A DNA stretch of 39,265 nt, taken from contig MHRM01000001.1 in assembly GCA_001822575.1 (NCBI GenBank), positions 24,755 to 64,019 on the forward strand, read 5' to 3'. The first letter of the stretch is position 1. Every line of letters starts with the position of its first letter. Made by a program: the position numbers and the translations under genes. Below the pieces are notes generated by a model that ran no database searches, had not been told where the DNA came from, and was given only the letters and a program-made list of their open reading frames with translations. This document shows, piece after piece, positions 31,276-38,928 of this stretch. The stretch comes from Candidatus Taylorbacteria bacterium RIFCSPHIGHO2_02_FULL_44_12 (lineage in GTDB: Bacteria > Patescibacteriota > Minisyncoccia > Phycocordibacterales > PALSA-1337).

Positions 31276-32040
31276 ATGTTATTTGTTTTTCATGGCACAG
31301 ATGTGGCAAAAGCGGGCGATAAAGCTAGAAGCCTGATTGGTTCTTTGCGCGCCAAGAAGCCGGATGCTCCCTTTATCCATATCGGCGCCGATGATTGGAG
31401 CGTTGCGACTCTCCAGGAATATGTAGGTGGGCAGGGATTATTTTCAGCCAAGAGTATTATTTTTTTGGATAGAGTGATGGAGGATGATCAATCCAAAGAA
31501 TCTCTGCTCGGCCTATTGCCGGCTATCAAGGGTTCGGAAAATATTTTTATAGTCTTGGAGGGGAAACTTGACGCGGAGTCAAAAAGAATCTTTGGGAAAT
31601 ACGCTGATAAGTCAGCCTCATTTCAAAATGGGACAACCACAAAAGACAATAGTCCAAAAAAAGTTTTTGCTTTGGCGGATGCCTTGGGTGAGCGCCTGGC
31701 CATCCGAGCATGGACAATATACAGGGAACTGGTGGACGGCGGCGCGCCTTCGGAAAGCCTAATCGGAACGCTTTTCTGGCAGGTCAAATGTATGTCATTG
31801 GCCAATATCTCAAAAATCGCTGACCAGGCCGGTTTGAATAGTTTTGTGTTTAGCAAATCAAAACGCTATCTTAAAAATTATTCAAGTCTGGAAATAGACC
31901 GATTGATGACTGATATCATCGTTTTGTATCACGATGGTCATCTTGGGATAGCGGATATGGAGATTGGGCTGGAAAAAATACTTCTGGAACTTTCCGACAA
32001 GAAAGACCAAAAAATAGATCTTGAAAATATAGTATCATAG
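31276..32040 (+). CDS. holA: DNA polymerase III delta subunit-like (HolA), short
   Basis: 254 aa (usual ~340). Features: start MLFVFHGTDVAKAGDKAR (family LxGxdxylxxxxxxxl), VGGQGLFSAKSIIFLDRV, then the later FWQVKCMSLANISKIADQAGL and C-terminal helical bundle. Delta opens the beta clamp in the loader complex. The fold pattern fits a short CPR-type HolA, but no single invariant motif proves it. It lies directly upstream of a FemAB-like gene (4-nt gap) with its own start-proximal -10 box. Confidence 0.6.
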   Translation: MLFVFHGTDVAKAGDKARSLIGSLRAKKPDAPFIHIGADDWSVATLQEYVGGQGLFSAKSIIFLDRVMEDDQSKESLLGLLPAIKGSENIFIVLEGKLDAESKRIFGKYADKSASFQNGTTTKDNSPKKVFALADALGERLAIRAWTIYRELVDGGAPSESLIGTLFWQVKCMSLANISKIADQAGLNSFVFSKSKRYLKNYSSLEIDRLMTDIIVLYHDGHLGIADMEIGLEKILLELSDKKDQKIDLENIVS

Positions 32041-32044
32041 GGGA

Positions 32045-33079
32045 ATGACAGCTTTCGTTTTTCGGGAACTTGGCAGGGATGAATCCTTTGATCCTCTGAC
32101 TCTGTCTCCTGATACTTCCTTTACCCAAGCCAGATTTTATAGGCAGTGGCAGGAGGGTTTGGGCAGGGATGTGAGAAGATATCTTGTTTCGCGGGGAGAC
32201 AAAACCGTGGCCTATTTCCAGATCGTTCTATATCCCTTGGCCTTTGGTAAACAATATGCCTATGTACCATACGGTCCAGTTATCGGCGATTTTTCCGAAG
32301 ATTTTATGCTGGCTCTGAAAACCAAAATCAAAAATATAGCCAGAAAAAACAATGTCGTATTCGTTCGCATGGACTTCACTCCTCCTCCAAAAAGTATTGA
32401 CCAGAAGAAAATTATTGAAAAAGTTTTTAGGAAGTCCCACCTAGTTACTTATCATTCCGCCTATTTCCAGCCGCGTTTGGAGTGGTTTTTGGACTTGAAT
32501 ATATCAGAAGAGGATATTCTACGTAATATGCCGAAGAATGGCAGGTATTCTATACATCTGGCAGAGAAAAAAGGGGTTACCACAGAAATTATTTCGGCCG
32601 ATTTTAATAAATATTTTGATGATTTTTATAGATTAATGTCTATAACAGCTTCACGCAATGGCTTCAGTTTGCATTCTCGCGCCTACTATCAAAACATTTT
32701 TAATCACCTTGACGCTAGCTATGCGTATATGGTTATAGCCAGGTATCAGGGGGAAATCTTGGTGGCGGATGTCATCATTCATTATGGTCATATCGCCAAC
32801 TATGTTTATGGTTCTTCTAGCAATGAACATCGCCAAATCGCTCCGACATATCTAGCCCAATGGTCGTCTATATGTCATGCCAAGAAACTTGGCTTGGCTC
32901 ACTACAACTTTGGCGGTATAGCATCGGGTGATATATACAAAGGCTGGGAAGGTTTGACGGCTTTCAAAAAGAAGTTCGGCGGCCGTGAAGTCAGACATTC
33001 TGATTTTTTTGATGTAGTGACGCAACCATTCTGGTATTTTGTTTACAATGTCAGGAAGGGAATGAAGAGGCGGTTTTAA
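32045..33079 (+). CDS. FemAB-like peptidoglycan bridge/GNAT acyltransferase
   Basis: 344 aa with two GNAT-like halves: VRRYLVSRGDKTVAYFQIVLYPLAFGKQYAYVPYGPVI and the C-terminal AYMVIARYQGEILVADVIIHYGHIANYVYGSS...APTYLAQWSSICHAKKLGLAHYNFGGI. This layout is typical of FemABX enzymes that add amino acids from aminoacyl-tRNA to the stem peptide of lipid II, or of related FemAB-type acyltransferases. The SSxxxxxxxPxxLLxWxxIxxAxxxGxxxYDxgG pattern is clear. It acts at the cytoplasmic membrane face. GGGGA lies just before ATG. The 3' end overlaps a convergent pseudogene by 29 nt. Confidence 0.85.
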   Translation: MTAFVFRELGRDESFDPLTLSPDTSFTQARFYRQWQEGLGRDVRRYLVSRGDKTVAYFQIVLYPLAFGKQYAYVPYGPVIGDFSEDFMLALKTKIKNIARKNNVVFVRMDFTPPPKSIDQKKIIEKVFRKSHLVTYHSAYFQPRLEWFLDLNISEEDILRNMPKNGRYSIHLAEKKGVTTEIISADFNKYFDDFYRLMSITASRNGFSLHSRAYYQNIFNHLDASYAYMVIARYQGEILVADVIIHYGHIANYVYGSSSNEHRQIAPTYLAQWSSICHAKKLGLAHYNFGGIASGDIYKGWEGLTAFKKKFGGREVRHSDFFDVVTQPFWYFVYNVRKGMKRRF

Positions 33080-33601
33080 AGTTCTGAAATCTATTCTTGC
33101 GCAGACTTTCCAAAAAAGCCAAATGAGTCCGGACATTGAAATGATAATTATAACTTTGGAGAGGAATCAAGTCTTTTTCTCTTTGTAATCTAACAATAGC
33201 GTCATCCAAAGTAAGCCATTCTATTTCTAGGTCGATTTCATCGGCTTGAGTTGTTTGAGGAAGACCTTTCTCTCCTATGAGTTTTGCAACAAAAAAGTGC
33301 GTAATTTGTCTTCCTCTTTGAATACGATATTCATCTGCAATAGCAATTTCTTCTATTTCGCCGATCTTGCAACCTACTTCTTCCAATGATTCACGACGAA
33401 CAGACTTCGTTAACGATTCTCCATTTTCTGTTCCTCCACCAGGTAGGAGTCGGTATTTTTTCCGACCAGGGCTATTTTATTTTTGTCATCAAAAATCACC
33501 ACCTTAACAGCCTGTCTGGGCGGTCTATCTTCTGGAAATTTGTCAAAGCGTTTGGCTTCGGGGAAGATATCTGCGTCTTGTAGTGTAATGAGAGGTTTCA
33601 T
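33051..33601 (-). pseudogene. Frameshifted Nudix hydrolase
   Basis: The first frame (from 33601) gives MKPLITLQDADIFPEAKRF...KVVIFDDKNKIALVGKNTDSYL and then runs into a stop. Shifting frame at about 33443 restores PGGGTENGESLTKSVRRESLEEVGC, a complete Nudix box (GX5EX7REUXEEXGU), and continues to 33051. The two frames together make one plausible Nudix hydrolase of about 180 residues. No slippery heptamer is present, so this is either a true frameshift or a sequencing/assembly error. An intact substrate-specific call is not possible. Its 3' end overlaps the femAB-like gene. Confidence 0.8.
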
Positions 33602-33622
33602 TGAGAAAATATGGAATCGAGA

Positions 33623-33889
33623 TCATGTGACTGTAATTTTCAATCCCAGTCCCGAAGTAATTTTTTGAAGAAAAGATAAGGTAGGATTTGTTCTGCCAGA
33701 TTCAAATCTGGCGAGGGCCGATTGGGCAATACCAAGCTTTTGAGCCAATTGTTTTTGAGTGAGTTTTTTCTCAATACGAGCCTTGACTAGTGCGTTGTAG
33801 ATCTTGAATTCAACTTCAAGACTATCATACACTTTCTTTTTGGCTGGATCACTAAGAAACTCCACCATAGATTGTTTGAATGTTTTCAT
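33623..33889 (-). CDS. higA: XRE-family antitoxin, HigA-like, 88 aa
   Basis: The helix-turn-helix is clear: ARIEKKLTQKQLAQKLGIAQSALARFESGRTNPTLSFLQKI (about residues 37-77), preceded by a HigA-type N-terminus (FLSDPAKKKVYDSLEVEFKIYNALVKAR). It is intact, whereas the neighbouring toxin is deleted (33919-34142), so it is an orphan antitoxin or a free regulator. A 20-bp palindrome (33900-33919) and an overlapping TATAAT lie just upstream, consistent with autoregulation. Start ATG 33889. Confidence 0.85.
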   Translation of the reverse strand: MKTFKQSMVEFLSDPAKKKVYDSLEVEFKIYNALVKARIEKKLTQKQLAQKLGIAQSALARFESGRTNPTLSFLQKITSGLGLKITVT

Positions 33890-33896
33890 AATTTCA

Positions 33897-33902
33897 ATTA
33901 TA
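33897..33902 (-). promoter_or_regulatory. -10 box TATAAT of higA
   Basis: On the minus strand TATAAT ends 7 nt before ATG 33889 and overlaps the palindrome at 33900-33919. Confidence 0.5.
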
Positions 33903-33919
33903 TAACATGTATGTTATAT
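33900..33919. promoter_or_regulatory. Palindromic operator for the HigA-like repressor
   Basis: ATATAACAT-GT-ATGTTATAT is a perfect 9-bp inverted repeat that overlaps the higA -10 box, as expected for a self-repressed antitoxin promoter. It lies between the toxin remnant and the antitoxin. Confidence 0.6.
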
Positions 33920-34142
33920 TAAGCAATCTTGATAACTTTCTTTTGAATTCTTCTTGCATGATCAATGTCTCTTACACTTATTTTCCACACTTTCTTTACA
34001 AAACCATGAATTAAGTACGCTTTATTTTTATGGAAAATATATAAGATTCTAATCTTTAACAATTTCTAGTGCGAGAAGCAGTTAAATCATCAAGATTATT
34101 GATAAATTTATCAACCTTTTCGTTCCAATAAATGATTTCCAT
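33919..34142 (-). pseudogene. higB: Deleted HigB/RelE-type toxin remnant
   Basis: From ATG 34142 the frame reads MEIIYWNEKVDKFINNLDD, then LTASRTRNC and a stop. A later frame gives IRILYIFHKNKAYLIHGFVKK, then VWKISVRDIDHARRIQKKVI to the stop at 33919. The two parts match the beginning and the end of a HigB (Gp49-like) toxin (yRilYffh...hgFvKKtxKtp...eierAxxr), while about 40 residues of the middle are missing. It is thus inactivated by an internal deletion and frameshift. The cognate antitoxin downstream is intact. Confidence 0.75.
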
Positions 34143-34173
34143 TTAGACACAATACACTATATTCATCATGTTG

Positions 34174-34247
34174 TGCGCCCAGTTGGATTCGAACCAACGA
34201 CCCTCTGCTTAAAAGGCAGGTGCTCTACCGGGCTGAGCTATGGGCGC
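34174..34247 (-). tRNA. tRNA-Lys (UUU)
   Basis: On the minus strand: acceptor GCGCCCA/TGGGCGC (7 bp), D arm GCTC...GAGC, anticodon stem CCTGC/GCAGA (one mismatched end pair) with loop CTTTTAA (anticodon UUU), T arm GTTGG-TTCGAAT-CCAAC. The discriminator is A; the 3' CCA is not encoded. It sits between two remnants of toxin-antitoxin loci. Confidence 0.95.
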
Positions 34248-34287
34248 ATGTCGCAACATCATTACATTTTTCAATATAGACTACAAA

Positions 34288-34356
34288 CTATATTTTATTA
34301 AATTCATCTACCGACAAACCAGCCTGCTTCACAACGATATTGTATAGTGTTCCTAT
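34288..34356 (-). pseudogene. hicA: HicA toxin remnant (C-terminal 22 residues)
   Basis: Read on the minus strand just after the hicB stop, the frame gives IGTLYNIVVKQAGLSVDEFN then KI and a stop. This matches the C-terminus of HicA/YcfA-type toxins (GTLrsIlkqAGls.eeF). The double-stranded RNA-binding-like body with the catalytic His is missing. So only a fragment remains, and the hicB antitoxin is an orphan. Confidence 0.65.
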
Positions 34357-34361
34357 AAGTA

Positions 34362-34610
34362 TTAGGCAATTTTGGGAATAAATAACTTTAGATAAGTACC
34401 TTCTGTTTGAAATGCAGGTTTTGGCACCTCGTGTTGTGTTTTTGCTAGCATTTCCAAATAACCCAAAGCTGCTTCTTTGACATTGGATTCTGCTTCAGCA
34501 AAAGAGTCTCCAAAAGAAGATACATGGTTTAATTCTGGGACAGTGGCTGTAACCTGGGCTGTTTCCTTGTCTATTTCATATTCAATTCTGTATTCTACAT
34601 TTTTTGACAT
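34362..34610 (-). CDS. hicB: HicB-like antitoxin, 82 aa
   Basis: The partial RNase-H-like HicB fold is visible: YRIEYEIDKETAQVTATVPELNHVSSFGDSFAEAESNVKEAALGYLEML. The usual pattern (f.vpDlpg..t.GdT.eEA..na.eal..yl) is preserved as VPELNHVSSFGDSFAEAESNVKEA. No DNA-binding tail is present. It precedes a 22-codon remnant of HicA and so has lost its partner here. Expression may persist to guard against a HicA elsewhere, but this is a guess. Confidence 0.75.
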   Translation of the reverse strand: MSKNVEYRIEYEIDKETAQVTATVPELNHVSSFGDSFAEAESNVKEAALGYLEMLAKTQHEVPKPAFQTEGTYLKLFIPKIA

Positions 34611-34658
34611 AATTGAAATATAGTATTTTTTTTGCAGAAAATCAAGCAGGAGTTGATA

Positions 34659-35021
34659 TTACAACGGCAGATCAAAAGAGAAAGATCCGGGACCAGTCAG
34701 GAGTATAGAGATTGCCATGACCAGAAGAAGCAAGTAATAATTGACACCGTCGGAAAGGAATGTTCGTTCGCGAATCTTGAAAATCAAGCGGACTAGCATG
34801 TCTATAATCACGACCAGAGCCGCTGCTTGTGTCCATAGTCCTATCAAGACGAATGCTCCGGCTAGAGTCTCAATGACGGCGATGATTTTGCTATTCGTAT
34901 CAGTTTTTTTGTTTGAAAGTACTTTGTAAGTCGAAAACAGCAAAACCGCGCTCAAAGAGAGGCGGATAAACAATGGTGAGAGCTGATTCCAAGAGAGAAG
35001 AGTGGGGAATAAAGACAACAT
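34659..35021 (-). CDS. DoxX-like membrane protein, 120 aa
   Basis: Four hydrophobic segments fit a DoxX-type fold: LSPLFIRLSLSAVLLFSTYKVL, KIIAVIETLAGAFVLIGLWTQAAALVVIIDMLVRLIFK, then VNYYLLLLVMAISILLTGPG. The PGSFSFD end is typical (pGxxslD). It is probably a small four-helix inner-membrane protein of unknown substrate. The start ATG 35021 is chosen because the longer frame overlaps fpg by more than 90 nt. It follows fpg by 23 nt on the same strand. Confidence 0.7.
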   Translation of the reverse strand: MLSLFPTLLSWNQLSPLFIRLSLSAVLLFSTYKVLSNKKTDTNSKIIAVIETLAGAFVLIGLWTQAAALVVIIDMLVRLIFKIRERTFLSDGVNYYLLLLVMAISILLTGPGSFSFDLPL

Positions 35022-35044
35022 TGAACAAATGATAACATAAAAAA

Positions 35045-35968
35045 TCAAACAGACAATATTTGGTGTTTGTTGCAAAAGTGAGTACCGCGACCACCCAGAA
35101 CGATACGCATAATAGTGCCACTGCAGTTTGGTTTGGAACATTTTGTGCCCGTCTTCCTGTAAGCTCTATGATGTTCTTGGAAAAAGCCTTTCCCTCCATG
35201 AATGTTGCGATAGTCCGACATAGAGTCTCCGCCGAGATCTATGCCTCTGGCAAGGGTTTTCTTTATGGCCAGGAAGAGAATCTTGAGTTTGGGTTCTCCA
35301 ATATTCTTGACTTGTTCAGCCGGGTGTATGCCCGCTTGCCAGAGCGACTCATCAGCGTAAATATTTCCGATTCCGGCGATGATATTTTGGTCCATAATGA
35401 CTTGTTTTATCTTTGCCTGTGAACGAGTCATCAATCTCTCTTTGAATTTATCAAATACAAAACCTTTTTCCAGAGGTTCTGGTCCTATCAAATTCAAGTG
35501 TTTGGAGCTGTGGTGGGGAATCTCATTGATCAAGGTTACCTTCGCGAATCTCCTCATATCGGATAGGACAAGACATTTGCCGTTGGACAAAGTAAAGGCC
35601 AAGCGAATGAAGCGGTTGAAGGGATCTTTTAGAGGTTGAGGTCTAATCGGAATCCACGGTTCTTTCTTTTTTCTTGAATCAAAATGGTATTTTCCATAGA
35701 GAAGATGCCCAGTCATCTTCATGTGAATCAAAATAACCGATTTATTATTTAGATGTATCAGAATATTTTTGGCTCTACGGGATATCGAAGTTATCTTGGA
35801 CCCGATTACTTTTTTCTTGAAACTCTTGAAATAGTCGGGATCTTTGATCGTTTCGGAACCATGGAAATATTCGCTGTTATAACTTGACCAAACATTCTCG
35901 ACGACCAACCCAATGACACACTTCTTCAAACCATTTACGGTTGTTTGTACTTCTGGCAATTCTGGCAT
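35045..35968 (-). CDS. mutM: Formamidopyrimidine-DNA glycosylase Fpg/MutM
   Basis: 307 aa. The N-terminal catalytic MPELPEVQTTVNGLKK (Pro2 after Met removal, Glu3) is exact, as are HMKMTGHLL and the H2TH region IKQVIMDQNIIAGIGNIYADESLWQAGIHP. The zinc finger is C-x4-C-x16-C-x2-H (CSKPNC...FCNKH) instead of four Cys, with GGRGTHFC preserving the Arg. It excises oxidised purines. The start is fixed by MPEL and by extended -10 TGcTATAGT (35975-35980) 6 nt upstream. It is divergent from the amidase. Confidence 0.95.
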   Translation of the reverse strand: MPELPEVQTTVNGLKKCVIGLVVENVWSSYNSEYFHGSETIKDPDYFKSFKKKVIGSKITSISRRAKNILIHLNNKSVILIHMKMTGHLLYGKYHFDSRKKKEPWIPIRPQPLKDPFNRFIRLAFTLSNGKCLVLSDMRRFAKVTLINEIPHHSSKHLNLIGPEPLEKGFVFDKFKERLMTRSQAKIKQVIMDQNIIAGIGNIYADESLWQAGIHPAEQVKNIGEPKLKILFLAIKKTLARGIDLGGDSMSDYRNIHGGKGFFQEHHRAYRKTGTKCSKPNCSGTIMRIVLGGRGTHFCNKHQILSV

Positions 35969-35974
35969 AGGTTC

Positions 35975-35980
35975 ACTATA
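35975..35980 (-). promoter_or_regulatory. Extended -10 box TGcTATAGT of mutM
   Basis: On the minus strand TATAGT with TGc ends 6 nt before ATG 35968. TATAAT at 35990-35995 on the plus strand probably serves the divergent amidase gene (9 nt before its ATG). Confidence 0.5.
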
Positions 35981-36004
35981 GCAATGGGTTATAATAAATG
36001 GAAC

Positions 36005-37021
36005 ATGCGTCACATCCTTATTGCGCTTCTTTCTACGACCATCTTCGGCGGAATCTGGTTTGCGGATCGCTATCCGGATCAGACTGGCTATATTATCCGA
36101 ACAGTTATTGACGGGGGTGTTCAGTTGGCCGCCGCCATAGCCCACAAACCAAAAACCGTGGCGGGACTGAAGTCTGCTTACGACAGAGCCGAACAAAATC
36201 AAGAAAAAATAAGAATTCTAATAGTGCCTGGTCATGAGCCGGATTATGGGGGTACAGAATTTAAAAAGATTATAGAACGGGACTTGAATGTCGTCCTGGC
36301 TGATCATTTGCTCGGTTTCATGGGCCAGAATAAAAAGTATCAAGTGTTCACAACAAGAACAAAAGAGGGTTGGTCTCCAGAGTTCTCTGATTATTTTAAG
36401 AATCAATGGGACAGCATAGTTTCGTGGCGGGCGGCTATCCGAGAACAAAAAACCACCATGATCGCGGCTGGGACTCATTCGCGCATGGAACCAGCTATTA
36501 AACACAATGATATTCCAAGAAATGTGGCCTTGAGACTTCATGGAATAAATAAATGGGCCAATGAAAATGATATTGATATTGTCATTCATATTCACTTCAA
36601 TGATTATCCGGGGCATCCAAAAAACATTGCCGGTAAACATTCGGGTTTTGCTATATACATTCCAGAAAATCAGTATCAAAACAGCACCTCTACTCGGGCT
36701 GTGGCGGAGGCTATATTCAGGAGACTGGAAGAGCACACCCCGGTCAGCACTCTTTCCGGCGAATCCAATGGCATAATAGAAGATCCAGATCTGATCGCTA
36801 TTGGAGCGGATGATTCTGCTAACGCGGCCAGCATGCTCATAGAATATGGTTATATTTACGAACCGCAATTTGCCGATCCGGTGGATCGCGACCCTGTTCT
36901 GAAGGATTTGGCTTTCCAAACATATCTTGGCATTAAAGATTTCTTTGACCCATCGGCAAATGCCAGACTTTATAATGATACGAGCATTTCGCCATATATT
37001 TGGAGCAAACCTATACAGTAA
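36005..37021 (+). CDS. N-acetylmuramoyl-L-alanine amidase (Amidase_3)
   Basis: 338 aa. An N-terminal anchor or signal (residues ~3-20) precedes the zinc amidase domain. The ligands are visible: His in IVPGHEPDYGG, Glu in GGTEF, His in VIHIHFNDYPGH, and the catalytic Glu late in SMLIEYGYIYEP. It cleaves the bond between MurNAc and L-Ala in peptidoglycan outside the membrane. ATG 36005 is preferred over ATG 35984 because of TATAAT at 35990-35995. The last 11 nt overlap the convergent MurE-like gene. The partners in cell-wall turnover (class A PBP, FemAB, MurE) lie in the same window. Confidence 0.88.
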   Translation: MRHILIALLSTTIFGGIWFADRYPDQTGYIIRTVIDGGVQLAAAIAHKPKTVAGLKSAYDRAEQNQEKIRILIVPGHEPDYGGTEFKKIIERDLNVVLADHLLGFMGQNKKYQVFTTRTKEGWSPEFSDYFKNQWDSIVSWRAAIREQKTTMIAAGTHSRMEPAIKHNDIPRNVALRLHGINKWANENDIDIVIHIHFNDYPGHPKNIAGKHSGFAIYIPENQYQNSTSTRAVAEAIFRRLEEHTPVSTLSGESNGIIEDPDLIAIGADDSANAASMLIEYGYIYEPQFADPVDRDPVLKDLAFQTYLGIKDFFDPSANARLYNDTSISPYIWSKPIQ

Positions 37022-38276
37022 ACAACTTTTTCAATTCTTCCCGTGCGACAGCGGCATCACTCCAGGGAGTTTTTTTACCATTTGGACCCATGATATATGG
37101 GTCTGTGCCCTTACCGGTAATCAAAACAGTGTCGCCGATTTCAGCCCTTTTCAGGGCTTCAGCTATGGCTTGGCGACGATCCATGATGATTGTTGGTTTT
37201 TTGGAAGTGATTCCCTCGGCTACATCGGCTACTATTTTATTTGGTTCTTCGTCGTAGGGATCTTCATCAGTCAATATGATCTCATCGCAATATGTGTCGG
37301 CGATCGCTCCCATAGTTAGCCTTTTCCAGGTGTCGCGTCCACCACCGGTGCCGCCTAGGACACAAATATTTCTGGAATTTTGAAAGACTTGATAGAGTTT
37401 TTCTAGTGAATCTGGGGTGTGGGCATAGTCCACTATAACTGTGAATGGAGCGCCCTCTATCCTCTCTACTCGGCCGGGGATACCGTCAAATTTTTCCAAA
37501 GCGCGGACGATAATGTCGTCGGACACTTCTTGGCTGGCGGCCGCGGCCGCGGCCGCCAAAATATTATAGAGGTTAAATAACCCCGACAGAGGCGAATAGA
37601 CTGATTGACCGGCTCTACTAAAACGCAATCCCTCTTTTAGGACTTCGTAAGGTTCGGCGTCTCGGACGCTATAAGTGATCTTCTGATCTGCCAGACAGAC
37701 CAAGAAGCGGCCGCTTTCTGGATCATCGGCGTTCGCTATGATAGTTCGGTTTTTCTTTTTGGAGTGTCCTAGACCATGAGCGATACAGACTTTGGCTTCA
37801 ATATATTTTTGATACGAGCCGTGGGCTTCTACGTGTTCGGGGGAAATATTGGTAACGATCAATGCGTCAAGTTGGACGAAACGATGTCGGTGCATAGAAG
37901 CTCCTTGCGATGTCATTTCCAAAATAGCATAGTCACATCCAGCTCTAACAGCCTTGTTCAGAAATCCTTGAATGAATAGCCTTCCAGGCATACTCATTTT
38001 GTATAGGTTTTCAGAAGAATCTTCAGCGATTTTGAAGCGGATGGTGTTGGAAAGGGCTGTCTTGTAGCCAGCCTCTTCCAATATAGCGTTCAAAATCTCG
38101 GCTGTGGAACTTTTGCCCTTGGTGCCGGTGATACCTATGATCTTAATCTTTCTGGAAGGGAAGCGGTATATCAGAGCGGCGGCAAAAGCCAAAGTAAGAT
38201 GATATATAGGCTGAAAAAAAGCAAATATTTTTGAGGGTATCAGGCGACGGATCTTGGAAAGGATAAGATCTAGCAT
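37011..38276 (-). CDS. murE: MurE-like UDP-MurNAc-tripeptide ligase
   Basis: 421 aa Mur ligase, shorter than usual (~480): the N-terminal domain is reduced. The central domain has GITGTKGKSSTAEILNAILE (P-loop), EMTSQGASMHRHRFVQLDALIVTNISPEHVEAHGSYQKYIEAK, and FNLYNILAAAAAAAS. The C-terminal domain has VDYAHTPDSLEKLYQVF and LGGTGGGRDTWKRLTMG. The residue pocket normally holding DNPR (meso-DAP type) is TDEDPYDEEP here, so the added diamino acid cannot be assumed. It starts 6 nt after ruvA. A (GGCCGC)n-like tract encodes the Ala run (37536-37557). Confidence 0.85.
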   Translation of the reverse strand: MLDLILSKIRRLIPSKIFAFFQPIYHLTLAFAAALIYRFPSRKIKIIGITGTKGKSSTAEILNAILEEAGYKTALSNTIRFKIAEDSSENLYKMSMPGRLFIQGFLNKAVRAGCDYAILEMTSQGASMHRHRFVQLDALIVTNISPEHVEAHGSYQKYIEAKVCIAHGLGHSKKKNRTIIANADDPESGRFLVCLADQKITYSVRDAEPYEVLKEGLRFSRAGQSVYSPLSGLFNLYNILAAAAAAASQEVSDDIIVRALEKFDGIPGRVERIEGAPFTVIVDYAHTPDSLEKLYQVFQNSRNICVLGGTGGGRDTWKRLTMGAIADTYCDEIILTDEDPYDEEPNKIVADVAEGITSKKPTIIMDRRQAIAEALKRAEIGDTVLITGKGTDPYIMGPNGKKTPWSDAAVAREELKKLFTV

Positions 38277-38282
38277 TGGAGA

Positions 38283-38858
38283 TTATGAACCGAGTATCTT
38301 GAGGGCCGCCTTGACCTTGGCGCTCGTGTCGGAAATGTTTTTGTCAATCTTCTTCAGTGCCTGACGAGCCTCATCAGAATCATAACCAAGAGCCTTGAGA
38401 GCAGATATGGTATCGGCGTCGCTAGACATGCCGACAGAGGTGTCTTCACCGTCAACAACGCTTCCCAATTTGTCTTTGAGTTCCAGGACGATCTTTTCGG
38501 CGGTTTTTCGGCCAAGGCCGGAGACCTTGACTAGATGAGAGACGGATCCGGCCCGAACAGCACTAACGATAGCGTCGCTGGAAGCAACAGACATGATATT
38601 CAAGGCGGATTTTGGGCCGATACCGGAGACGCTTATCAACAATTCAAAGAATCCCTTCTCTTTCCTGGAAGCAAATCCATATAAGTCCAGGGCGTTCTCG
38701 CGCACGGCTAGGTACGTCCACAGGGTGGTTTGATTGCCGATCTTGAGACTGTGCAAAGTGTCATCGGTCACGAAGACTTTGTAGCCGATACCTTGAATAT
38801 TGACGACCACATGCCGGTCGCCACATTCTATTATCGGTCCATTTATAAGCGAAATCAT
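38283..38858 (-). CDS. ruvA: Holliday junction DNA helicase RuvA
   Basis: 191 aa. Start MISLINGPIIECGDRHVVVNIQGIGYKVFV (OB fold), then the two helix-hairpin-helix motifs LLISVSGIGPKSALNIM and SHLVKVSGLGRKTAEKIVLELKDKLG, then a domain III with DADTISALKALGYDSDEARQAL. It binds four-way junctions as a tetramer and recruits RuvB. The start is fixed by an extended-like TATCAT 6 nt upstream (38865-38870). Here it is paired with the murE-like gene, not with ruvB. It is divergent from rpsT. Confidence 0.95.
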   Translation of the reverse strand: MISLINGPIIECGDRHVVVNIQGIGYKVFVTDDTLHSLKIGNQTTLWTYLAVRENALDLYGFASRKEKGFFELLISVSGIGPKSALNIMSVASSDAIVSAVRAGSVSHLVKVSGLGRKTAEKIVLELKDKLGSVVDGEDTSVGMSSDADTISALKALGYDSDEARQALKKIDKNISDTSAKVKAALKILGS

Positions 38859-38864
38859 TCCGCC

Positions 38865-38870
38865 ATGATA
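38865..38870 (-). promoter_or_regulatory. -10 box TATCAT of ruvA
   Basis: On the minus strand TATCAT ends 6 nt before ATG 38858; no ribosome-binding site. Confidence 0.45.
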
Positions 38871-38928
38871 GCGAAGTTTCTTTACTTTTACCAACGGTCG
38901 TGGTAAGTTTTTTGACACACTGGATAAT

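Noticed and set aside
33430..33460. Programmed frameshift in the Nudix gene
   Set aside because: No X XXY YYZ heptamer or downstream pseudoknot; a mutation or sequencing error is simpler.
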